From positions 40,090,729 to 40,154,728 of the forward strand of contig NC_088169.1 in the NCBI RefSeq assembly GCF_028769735.1: DNA of 64,000 nt. The letters run 5' to 3'. Within the stretch, counting starts at the first letter, position 1; the number at the start of each line of letters is the position of its first letter. Of this stretch, positions 24,869 through 36,100 are shown piece after piece. Under the pieces are notes generated by a model. That model saw only the letters and a list, made by a program, of their open reading frames with translations. It had not been told where the DNA came from and made no database searches. The stretch comes from Zonotrichia leucophrys gambelii (Eukaryota; Chordata; Aves; Passeriformes; Passerellidae). The translations under genes and the position numbers were made by a program.

Positions 24869-25179
24869 GTGAGGTGCGCGACAGGGTCCGTGTCCCGTCC
24901 GGAGTGAGGCGAGCCCCGGCGAGGAGCTGGAGCAGCCCCCGGCTGCCTCTCGGCACCGCACAGCTGCGCAGGTGTTTATGGCGCCGCCGTGCCCCAGTTC
25001 ACACTGTTCCAGGTGTGGGGCGCACACGGGGCCAAAAGAGGAGTCGGCATCGCAGCTGCCACCACCGAGGTCACTGGGGCGGCCGATGGCAGCCGCGGCC
25101 CCTCCGTGCTCTCGGCAGCACCCATGCCGTCCGGAGAAGCCACAGCTGGCGTCGCCGAGGCGAGTGGCTTTACGCACAC

Positions 25180-28100
25180 CGTGCCTGTGCCGCTTTGGCA
25201 GAGGCTGGCCTGAACCCTGGTGTACAGCGCGGGCAGCTGGGCTGCTCGGCACTTACAACAGGCTGGGTAAATCCTAGGCCCCATGTCAAGCAAAGGCAGT
25301 GCCATGATTTCATACATTGCAGAGACTCCTCGCCAGACTGAAATGTCAGGGGCGAGCTGGTGTTGGGCCCCACTCCTGAAAAGCAGGGCTGGGGGGCACA
25401 GCCCAGGACCTCTCTGGGCACAAGGCAAAGGGTAACCATGGCATCACACCAGCCCACGCCAGCTGCTCCTCGTGGAATTGCAGCCACATGGCTTGGGCAG
25501 CCTGCTGGGGTGGGAGCATCATCATCAGAGCTGGACCCTCGTTCCGTTTGCAGCTTTGGCAGCTAGGATTGCTACCAGAGGATAGATGCCCCTGCCCACG
25601 GTGATGGGAATCTTGTCCGAACTCCCCCTTATGCAGTGGCAGCTCTGTGATAGCAGGATGCACACCAACCCCCTCCTTCCACAGCATGCCTTCCCTGGAG
25701 CAGCCCAGCAAGTGCAAATCTGCACATTTTATGGGCCTGCATTGAAGGCACATAAGGCTTTGGATTAGACTTGCTCAGTACTTTAATGAGTATTAAATTA
25801 GCTTTGGCAGCAGCAGAAACCCCCAAAAGCATGCTATGCAAATTACTCACTTTGAGAAAAACACACGGCAATGTTGTTATTTGGAGAAACCAGCACAATC
25901 ATGGAAGAATAGCTCATCAGTAACTCTTCCTTTGAAAAACATCTCCAATGGGCACAGTAGGATTTAATTTCTACTTTTTATTGGAGAAAAAAAAAATCAA
26001 CAGTTAATAGACTTTAGCATTGGCAAAGATAATTGCCAAGTACAGCTTTTGTGAAGTTCAGTCCTTCTTGTTTTCTTCTGCCTAAGTCCCTCTAAATATG
26101 CAGGACAAAGACAATGCCACTGTTCCAGAGCAGAAAAAGAGCGGAAATGAGTGTTTGCCAAGGAATCAGATGGACACCTGTATTTTTGTCACCAGATTTT
26201 CAAGTTTTTGTAAGTCTTTTAAAAAATACTTTTGTAAAACCCAGCATGTATTGCCATTTGCTAACAAAAATCAAATTTTACAATCTCTTTCAGAAAAGAG
26301 ATTGCAAAAGGCATGATCTTTTCTTACTCGTGCACCTCTGGTTGTGGTTGGTTTTGCCCCTTACAAGAACAGCCAGTATTGGGGGAGCAGTAATTCCACA
26401 TTTCACAAGGGGTATGACTTCAGCATTGTGTTTCCTCATGACTGCTATGCAAACCAGAAGGGTACAGCCTACAAACTGCTGCTGCAGAATCTCATCCCCA
26501 TCTTACTGCTGCTTACCAACAACCTCCAGGAGTACTCTAAGGCCATTACTCACTCGGGAAGGTTGATTTTTAAATTTTAATTAAGAAAGAATAAATTAAA
26601 AAACCCTAAACCCACTGTCAAAGCTATTTTGCTATTCCGGTCAAAATTGGGAGGCGAAGAAATATAGGCATAGACTGATCTATTGTTTTCATTTCACTGG
26701 CTGCCTATTTTCAAAAAGGCAACTAATATAAAAAAAGGAAATAGGAAAAAGGGAAAAAAAGAGAAGAGAGAGAAAGGAAAGAAAGAAAAACAAAAGGAAT
26801 GAAACCCATTATTTTTTCTTTAAACAACAGATAGATCAAAAGGAAAAAAGCATCCTTTTCCAAAACCCTGGATACATTGCTTTATGTTTATCAGTCAGCT
26901 TGAATGTTAGCTAAACAGGAGCTTAGTAGAGATATAGCACATCAGTCAGAGGATGAATTTGTTCTTCATGGAGACATGCAAAGAATCAACACTTGTATTA
27001 TGATGTGGCGTTTCCATTGACTGAGTACCCATGTGGGAGGAAAGCCTATGCAGTTCAGCCAGGGAAAGGGAGAAGAGGAACATGAAATGCTTTCCAGGGA
27101 GCTCTGTGCTAAGCAGAGGCCATAAAACATATACCAGCAGGACACCTACTGCTTTCAGTGATTGAAGGCTGCAGCAGACGTCCTCTTCTGGACCTAACCT
27201 GGGATGGCATCAATCCGTGGTGCTTGGGATCAGGCAGGCCGGATGCGATTGCCTCCGGAGCCGCGCTGGTGGGAAGGGGCTGCCTCAGTGCTGCCGTGAG
27301 CCCCATTAGTGTGTATTGAACTTCTCCCAGGCACACCTACGGGAGCCATTGCCTCTCCTGGAGCGGCACGGACAGGGGAACATTGCCACTCTCAACCTGC
27401 ATGGCTGGCTACAAAGTGCACAGATATGACCTAGCTACCAGCTGCTGTTCCAGGACATCAGTTCCAGTTAACAAGCTCGAGCTGAGCATTTTACTCCTAT
27501 GCCATGTTTTCACACAGCCCAAGCACAGTTTTGCTTGCTTTCTCTGCAATAATTAAAACTGAGCTGTGAATTCCCTTCTCTCACACAGATTCATTTTCAT
27601 TTCAGTACCAATTAGTAAAGGCTCAGCTTTAGGGAAACTGTTGCACAGCCTAGCACCAAATGAAATTCCTCTGTTTCTTCTAATTCAAAAAGAAAGCCTT
27701 AGTGCCTCTTTGTTGTGAGAGCAACCTAGATCAGAGAAGTGACAACTCATCTTCACAAAGACAGTAATGTGAGAGCCCACTATCTGAACATGAGGTTGTA
27801 ATTCAACATGATTAAACAGCCTTTTTGCTGTAGAAAGATGTAAACAATTGTTACAATCATGACACCCGTGTTTTTCCGCAATTGCAGACTTCTTGTGTGC
27901 TAATTTGTTAGTCCAACACTGTGGTGTTCCAATAGCAGGGGGTCTGCATCAGCAGTGTTGGTCTTTTTGTTATCAAAACCCATCAAACCTCCACATTTAG
28001 TGAGCTCTGCACCTGAGCACTGGAGAGGGGTATCATTGCCTACAGCTTGAATTCATTTTTCTAGAGTTCTGGAATTTGCAACCTAAGCAGACTGAAAAAA

Positions 28101-31100
28101 TAGCCATTTTCCCCCATGAAGTCTGCAGAAAGTTTTGTTTCTCCATTAGCACAGCAACATCATTCTTCACATTCAGCTTCCCTCATGGAAGTGGGCTATC
28201 TACAGTAGGATCATATTGTAGCCTAAGTTGCCATATAGTTCTCAGTTTCAGTTGGAAAGGAAATGCCATGGCTACATGTCCACTTTGGCCTAAAGTTCTG
28301 AGAGGTTTACAGTGATAACAGGCAATTTCAGAGAGTGAGATTCTTCTGCAGCAGAAAGCATCAGATCACCTGCAATGGCCCTGCTGTACCTGAGCATTTT
28401 TAGTTGTAGAGATTCCCCCATAAGAATAATCCAGAAGAAGTGCCATAGCTCCACCAACTATAAGTAAGTTGTTAGACAGTAAATGGGACTTTGGCAGGCT
28501 GTGGCTCCTGTGATCTGCCCACAGTGGGGGCTCAGACATTGTGAGGAAAAGCTGCAGCAGAATAGGGCTCTAAAGGCACTGCAATCCCCATTTCCTTCCA
28601 CTCCTGCAGTCTTGTTTTCTGTCCCCTGCTCTTAGGAGGACCAGGCTCCTGTCTCCTGCCCTGACTCTGTGCTGAAGAAGCAGTATGGCAACCTCCCACC
28701 CATGGACAACACTGGGTATGGACCATGTTCTGGGGACAAAAGTGGCAGGGGTGGTGGCTCAGTGACCCCAGGCCCCTCAGAGGAGACAAAACACCTGTGC
28801 AGAGGACACCAACAGCATATCAGTGCCCAGTATCTTGGTACCATATGCATATTGGTCAATGAAATATTGCAGCACTACCTGCACATTGGCCTCATAGCTT
28901 GGTGCTCTCCAGCTTGGAAGTCATGCTGACAAACCATGGGGGATCCAGTATCATTTCAGGCTAAAATCTCCTCTTAGCAATCTGCAAAAAAACCCACTAA
29001 AATATTTCTGCAAATACTATGAGGTAAACTAACAGAAGGTTAAGAAATAGCCAATTTGACTTTTCTGTGTAATCCAAATTCAGCACACAGTTTAGGAAAC
29101 TCTCTTCAATAATATATTCTTGCAGAGATGTTCTACAAGACAGACCTTAATCATGACTGATAAGGATGATTATTGTCTGTAGGAATGTGAGTGGTTTTTT
29201 ATTTGTTTGTGTGTCCATTTTAAGGTTTTTTTAAGGTCTTGCACTTCCTGGTGGACATGCTGCTCTCTAGCACACAGTTATATATTCACTGTATCTGAGG
29301 GGGTTGATCCACAGAAGCCCAAGCATGACCTTTGAGGACAGTTCAAGAGACTCAACCAAAAGCAACTTTTTTACTGTAACCAATACTTGATTAACATTAA
29401 TTACTTTGATAAGTAATTGAAGCAAGGATGGAAACTGGGTCTGCCCCCTACCAAGTGAATCCCTCTACTTATTCATCTAGAAAGTCATGGTTTAACCCAA
29501 AGCAGTGTTTTGAAAATACAGGCTTGAATAACCTCAAAAATAAAGATGAACTCATGCCATTGCTCCTTATCACTGAGCAACTTCTAAAGCAAGAGGACAT
29601 TCCTGTCAACATTTTTGTTTCTGTCCTCTTCTGGAAGGGTCTTACCTAGTTAAGACAAATTCCAAACTGCTTTTGGATGCAGGAGTTTAGATGAGTGACT
29701 CTAATATAAGGGGCTAAGAGCTCTAAATCTTGAGTAGGAGAAACAGCTTTCCTGAAAGCCACAGTAAGGATACTAAATCCATGAAAAGGCTGTGATTTAA
29801 GCAATGGTATTCTGCAGTACTTCCCCTTGTCTAGGTTTAGGTGATTCCCTGCTCACTTAGAAGGTAAGTATTTCCACCTCTTCTCAAGTCTAGTAAAGTC
29901 AACTGCTGTGATGGTCTGTGAGTCTTTTTAGAAGTTTCTACTTGGCACAGAATTAAAATGATTTCAAAAGTAAAAGAGTGCAGATGAAGAGAGATCTGTA
30001 TTTCCCTAAGTGCAAGCTGACAGTGAAGTACCCATATTTATGGGACACTCATGACTCTAATCTCCGTATGCCTTAGCTGAGTATTTGTAAAACAGAAGTA
30101 TTACCAGCCCTTTTTATCATGAGGGTTTTCAGAAGATAAATTAATTAATGTTTGTTAAGCATTCAGATATTTATAGCAATAAGTGCCATAGAAAACCTCA
30201 TAAGGAAATTACCAATTCTGTCTTCACAGCAGGGTTTCAATAGTGTGCAGTAAATAAGGCCTAGGGCTACACATTGAAAAATTAGGAGAAAACAAAATAT
30301 TGAATAACTGCTCATTAACTCAGCATCGTCCATCTTGTTCACTAGCTGAGGCAGGGGTCCTGTGGAAAAAGCTGTGTATGATCTTGATTTTAAAAGACTG
30401 TGCTATCAAGCAAATATATAGGAGGGATGAACTTAACTGCACCAGCTATCTTAATTTTGACATTTCCTCACTCCTGAATATTTTACTCTCCAGCCTTAAT
30501 GAAGCTGCTTTGAGCTGCTGCAAGACTTTGCCAGCTCCCCTTATAAAAGAACACTTCTAAGAATGCTGTGTGTGGGGAGACACAGAGGCTGAAAGAATGA
30601 CTGAATCATAAAAGAAAACAATGTTAATAATATCAAAAGACAGCTTCAGCAAAATTTTGCCCCAGTCTTTTAAAAGGCAAGAAAATATCAGTGAATCAGC
30701 TTACATTTCACAACAATAAAGTATGCAGCCAATGGGAATTTCCAGAGGAGATGTGGTCAGAGAGAGTATTTACACACTGAAACCAGGTTTGGTCATCAGC
30801 ATTCAGCAACACAGCCTTCCATGCAGTTGCTTTCTGTATATCAAGATTTGGATGTGAACTGGAAGTTCAGTGCCTTTCCAAACATTAGGTGCTAGAAATC
30901 AAGATTACTTTAAATAAAACACTGAGAGCACTTAGGGCCTTTAGGATTTCTTATCTGCAAGAGTCCATGGAAAAGGTGAGTGAAATATTAAGAATATGTT
31001 AAGAGCAGAGAAGGAGCATTGCCCTGGCAGGAGTGCCTCTGGGCAGCAGGAGGAGGACTGCACAGAATAGGCTGGAGGGAAGTAGTATCCCTCCACAGCC

Positions 31101-32280
31101 ATTCTTAGAGAGGGAAATTTGTGAGGACACACAGCAACAAAAATAGTTGTCTGTTGGACAGAAATCACCAAGCTCTAGCTGTGACTGCTGTAGCATCTAA
31201 TGTGACAGTGGATTTATATGTGACATCACCATAGCTAAAATAAGACAAAACAAAATTTAAAGTAAATTGAATATGTAGCCTGAAAAAAAAAAGAAAGAGG
31301 AAATAAAATTGCCAAAGGAATGTATATTCTCCTGTTGGCAAAGTCCAGTATGTTTTTTTGCAGATATTTAATCCCACAATGAGTTTTTTGTTCAAAAAAG
31401 AAACGGGGTAGTTTAGGAAAAAAGACAAAACCAAACAACCCCAAACCCAAGACTTAACAAAACGTTACATGCTGATTTGCATAAAAAAGATTAGGTGGGA
31501 GCACAATGTATCTTGTGAAAAGAAAAGAAACTCTAAAAATAGTGCACATAGTAACAAATTCAAAGCTATGAAAAGAGGGGGCAATTGGAAAACGGCATTT
31601 TTCATTTTTATGATGCTTTGCATCTGCATTCATTAACTAAGGTTTTGTATTTTTTGGCTGTTTTTTTTTTCCACCAAAAAAAAAGAAAGAAAAATTATGA
31701 GGAAACCAAAACATACTTGTCATGATGGTAAAATGTTAATTCTGCAAGAAACACTTGCTTATTCTTTCTATCTTGAACATATAAACCTACGGGGAAAAAT
31801 TCTCAAGGATATTTTTAAACTGTGCTCCATAAACGTTTTAACATTTGCTTGTTGAGGAAATTTTTGCAGTGAAAAGTTTCTCTAGAGAGATTATTTACAA
31901 TATTAATTTAAGGCCTTACTTTGTAATTCCTTCTCAAAGGAAAAAAAATAAATCCCATTGGCTTCAGAGCAAGCAAATTGATTGCTTAGGATGAGATAAC
32001 TGCAATGAAGATTCAAATGATACACTTTTGCCAGGGATTGTGTTTCTTTTGTACTACCTTTCCAGAATTATGCTAATTAAATGCTTACTAGAATGTCTTT
32101 CAATTAATTAACATATTCTCTCATATTCCTCATTTTACACTGACTTTTAAAAATAATTAGGTATTAAATTCAAGATCCCAGGCACCTGATTCAGCAGCAG
32201 GTTGTATTGTGCTGAGCCACACAATTTATTGTCTACACTAACAGTCATATGAGGAGTGAGGGAACTGTGCTGTCCATAGC
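25180..32280. other. gene-poor AT-rich stretch
   Basis: No coding region or named repeat was recognised. It holds a homopurine tract at about 26724-26795 and many short spurious frames. A plus-strand frame at 26344-26580 (reads GYDFSIVFPHDCYANQK) looks mildly protein-like but has no splice or start support. Confidence 0.5.
26724..26795. repeat. homopurine (A/G) tract
   Basis: About 70 bp of almost pure purine on the plus strand (AGGAAAAAGGG, GAGAAGAGAGAGAAAGG). It is low complexity with potential for triplex DNA. Confidence 0.8.
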
Positions 32281-32283
32281 TTT

Positions 32284-32684
32284 TTGGGGGTTTTTTTGGT
32301 CATTTGTACTTTTTATGGTGTGTCAGCCTTTAACTGGTCTTGGAAACCCAAGGGGGAAATCCCAGACAGCCTGAAGCCACCCTGCATTGCCTTCAGCCAC
32401 CCTGTGATTCCATTTGCCTCAAAGCCTTTTCACTTCGGAGACTACTTTGCTTGTAGCAGCACCAGACGCCGTTCCCAACCACCAGACCACTGCAAAAGAC
32501 AAGATGCTACAGATTTCTTCAACAGGACTTCAGCCTTAACTGGTGTGACTGACCAGCTTTTCACACAGCCAAGGTCAGCTTGGCAAAGCATCTGGAAACG
32601 TCAAAGCAAGCTCAAAGCAAGGCCTTTCTGGCCCCAGCCAGCACACCATTGTCTTGGGCTGGTGGCAAAGCAGCCTCCGTGGCA
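32284..32684. other. GC-richer unique segment beside the minisatellite
   Basis: A 134-aa plus-strand frame without an ATG covers this segment (reads GVSAFNWSWKPKGEIPD, later KRQDATDFFNRTSALTG). It was not recognised and runs into the repeat. The change in composition at about 32280 and at about 33170 suggests the segment and the minisatellite form one inserted or expanded block. Confidence 0.3.
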
Positions 32685-33050
32685 ATAAAGCAGTGCTGGC
32701 AGCAGTGCAGCATGCGGGGAGCAAGGCTGTGCAAGTAAAGCAGTGCAGGCAGCAGTGCAACATGCAGGAACCAAGGCCGTGCAAGTAAAGCAGTGCTGGC
32801 AGCAGTGCAGCATGCAGGGAGCAAGGCTGTGCAAGTTGGCAGCAGTGCAGCATGCGGGGAGCAAGGCCGTGCAAGTAAAGCAGTGCTGGCAGCAGTGCAG
32901 GGAGCAAGGCCGTGCAAGTAAAGCAGTGCAGGCAGCAGTGCAGCATGCAGGGAGCAAGGCTGTGCAAGTTGGCAGCAGTGCAGCATGCGGGGAGCAAGGC
33001 CGTGCAAGTAAAGCAGTGCTGGCAGCAGTGCAGGGAGCAAGGCTGCCCTG
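32685..33050. repeat. minisatellite with higher-order structure
   Basis: Eight tandem units of 50, 50, 50, 40, 43, 50, 40 and 43 bp, starting at 32685, 32735, 32785, 32835, 32875, 32918, 32968 and 33008. The full unit runs GTAAAGCAGTGCTGGCAGCA... to ...AGCAAGGCTGTGCAA. The 40-mer lacks the GTAAAGCAGT start and the 43-mer lacks CATGCGG. Units 3-5 and 6-8 form a 133-bp higher-order repeat present twice (32785-32917 and 32918-33050). All three minus frames remain open, giving Cys/Leu/His-rich frames up to 184 aa that are artefacts. Confidence 0.95.
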
Positions 33051-33169
33051 TGTCGCACTCAGCACAGGCACGCGTGGCCCCGCGCGCACAGCCCGCTCCG
33101 TGCTCCAACGTGGACAGACTGAGGAGCATCTGTGCTGGGGGGGGATGTGGAACAAATAAGTAATTGCTG

Positions 33170-36100
33170 TTTTTACTAAGTAAAGCAGAAAATTACAGCA
33201 TATTAACAGCCAAGTGTGTTTGTTGCCCGGGAAGAACCATTTGTGTTCCAGTTTGGGCTTTTTTACTCATCTGAAGTCTGTGCCTCAAAGCACATTAAAA
33301 ACATTTTAATTATTATGAGTTTATGGTCTCATATGGATTTAAAGTGTATAAATATTATGGGGGATGGGGAGAGAAGAAAGTAAAATAAATACATTCAAGA
33401 AAATGTTGTGTATTTTTAGCATCCACTGTGGTGGATGCAGTTCTGAATTAGCACCTTAGAAAACATATAATTCTTTTTAGAGAGCATTTATTGCATTAAA
33501 AATGTGTCCTGGTTTATCAGACAAGTGTGTGGCTATGTGTATGTTCTCTTAGGCACATTCAGCTCTCTTCAAAAAGACATCCAGCAGAATAGCACTCTTT
33601 AGGGACAGTGTTTCAGGGTTGACAAGAACATTAAACCATATTATAATTATCTCTTCAATGAAAACACGGCTTTGTAGTGGAGGCAATGCACGGTCCTCAA
33701 GGCGAGTGTTATTAGGCTGTATGTGTTTTCTTGGAAGGAGATTCATGGAAAGAAAAAAGCTTTTAATTTACTGCAAGGAAAAAAATACAGAGTACATGTC
33801 ATGCATAGCAAAAGGGATTTTACAAAGAAGGCACTAAGTTGAGTGCCTCACTTATCTTCAAGAATGCTTCTACATAATAAGTGTGGGGATCGGTTTAACA
33901 CAAGCCACAATATAGATATAACACACACATACAATTCCCTGTGACCGTTCATCTAGATAACTACAAAAAAATTGTCTGTAAAGTAAGGTAAATATAAAGC
34001 AATTGCCTCCTGTGACATAAATGGGTTTTGTCTCATTCTTTGAGAGGTCACCACTGAACAGAATACATTCTTATGGCAGTGCAGATAATAAAATCTGTTA
34101 TTCTTAATGTGAATAGAAGGATTTTCTAACCCATCTTCCACATTCAAAATACTGTTTTCTCAAATTAATCTGAAATTATAACGTAGTTCTGAAACAGCAA
34201 GCAAAGTTACAAACTACACCAAGAAGATTCTAATATGTTCATAAATGACAGTATTTAATATACATATCTTACACATACTATCCACACATGCACATTTGGA
34301 TTTATTTATTCACATTTAAAAAAAAAGAATACTGTGGATTTTTAATACTTTTGTAAATGCCTGAATTATTTTAAACCAAGAATTTTCTTCTTGTTTGTGA
34401 AAATGAGATTGCAACTTTGTTTTCTTTATCACGTTGGCAAGTGGATAGATTTAAATTCCTTAAAATTGAATTAACTAGAAGAAAGAATCTAATGATGTTA
34501 GCCAACAGTTACATATATTCTGAACACAGCAAACACCAACAATATTATGAAAATCTTGTGTTAATGGAGAATTAATTGTAAAGCTGTGGCATTTCAGTTG
34601 CGTGCAGGCAGGTCTAGGCACATGCAGGCATAAATACAAAAGACAACAGCCCCACTAAACAGCTACCAAAATATATCCAATTGGCCTAATACTAGACACA
34701 ACAGCTTGAGCATTTGTAGGAAAAAAAAGTCAGAAACTCACCAAATCTTGGTTTTAAAAGCATGCTAGGTATCCAGAGAGGGAGCATTCGGAACAGTCAA
34801 TTACTTTCACATTTTGTCCCAGGACTTTAAAAGTTAAAGGCATAGTTCTGCCAATTGTGAGATGCCCCATCCAGCACAGACCACCCACAACTACTGATTT
34901 TCCATCTGGTGAACAAAACAGACATCTCCCTAATTATTTTTAAAAAGGTTTTTTTTTTCTAACATACTTCCTTTATTTGTCTGTGACCTGGAACTTAATG
35001 GAAAACCTGGTAGATGCCAACCTCATTTCTTGTAATGAAGCATCTTATTTTCCCTACTTTAACCATGCTTATTTAAAGGCTATTTAATAGAAAGTTATTA
35101 CCTAAGCTGATCTTTGATAGGACCTAAATTACTAAATAGTTTGAAATTAGAAAAACTTTATATCAAACCCTAAATGTTCTAGTTAAATATTAACTGTTAA
35201 AAGACCTTCCCTTAAAGCAGCATATTAAAACAGGAAGCAATGAGGTTTACAGTCTCATATGCTGGGTTCCCATATTGCCAGTGTCAAAATTTATGCCTTT
35301 TTTCAGCAATATGGTTGCCATTGCCAGCACCACACTTATAAATGCCAACTGTAATTAAAATCTGGCACCTTATACAAGCATTAAACATGCTTACAGATTA
35401 AAAAAAAATCTTTATTTTAAAATACTCATTGCAGCATATGCAGGCTTAAAAAAAAAATATTCTTCTGCCAGTTTTAGAAACATCACAGGAAAAAAAAATA
35501 AGGTCCAAGTTGTCCTGAAAATCAGTCCAGAGAAACCTAAATATTGTGCTGAATTTCACAGTGGATGTATGTGGGAGAGAGATGGCAAAATCTGGATTTT
35601 CACTTGAAACGGGCTGCAAAGAAATAGCATATTTAAAAGTCTGGAGCCTTGGCAGACACACAGGGCAGGTAACACACAGCCTTTATCTCAGCACCCTTTA
35701 CACTGGTGGTTACAGTTCAATAAAGATGTAAAGCCTCGTTGCTGTCACAGTGAATGCCCAAGCAGGGCTGGGGATCCCACAGCCCAGTAAGGGAGGCTGC
35801 AAAGAACACAGGCTGGGATGAACCCATAGCCTGGTCATCTTAATAGTTTTGGGGATGTAAACATGATCATCTGGGCTTTTCATCCCTTAAACACCCATCA
35901 CTGGTGCATTGCTGTGCCTCCAGTAGTGAGCACCAGGCTGGGTGGCCAGTTAAGAACAATTCTCTCCCAGGCTTGTCAGCAACAGAAGTGATCAGCCTTG
36001 GGGAAAATAGGGAGCTGGGGGAAACAGGCCATTCTACCCAGCAAAATGTCCAGCGTAAATTCCTTTCCTATTTACTAGTGTGCTACTGCTAAGTTACACT

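Larger units (their letters stand above)
24650..25175. promoter_or_regulatory. CpG island
   Basis: About 500 bp of GC-rich, CpG-dense sequence (GGGCCGGGCGCGGCCGCTCC, GGGCCGGCACTG) containing a CTCF-type motif and a consensus donor CAG|GTGAGG at 24868/24869 on the plus strand. Open frames of 100-220 aa on both strands are Pro/Arg/Ala-rich as expected from GC content and were not recognised. It is probably a promoter or insulator; the gene it serves is not evident. Confidence 0.65.

Noticed and set aside
26344..26580. 78-aa plus frame (LLQNLIPILLLLTNNLQEY)
   Set aside because: It looks mildly protein-like but has no splice, promoter or homology support; composition is common by chance.
32685..33050. 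CRISPR-like direct repeats
   Set aside because: Units are contiguous with no unique spacers and the DNA is vertebrate; this is a minisatellite.
32575..33155. 184-aa minus-strand frames rich in Cys, Leu and His
   Set aside because: They are translations of the 50/40/43-bp minisatellite, open in every minus frame with the same peptides in rotated order.
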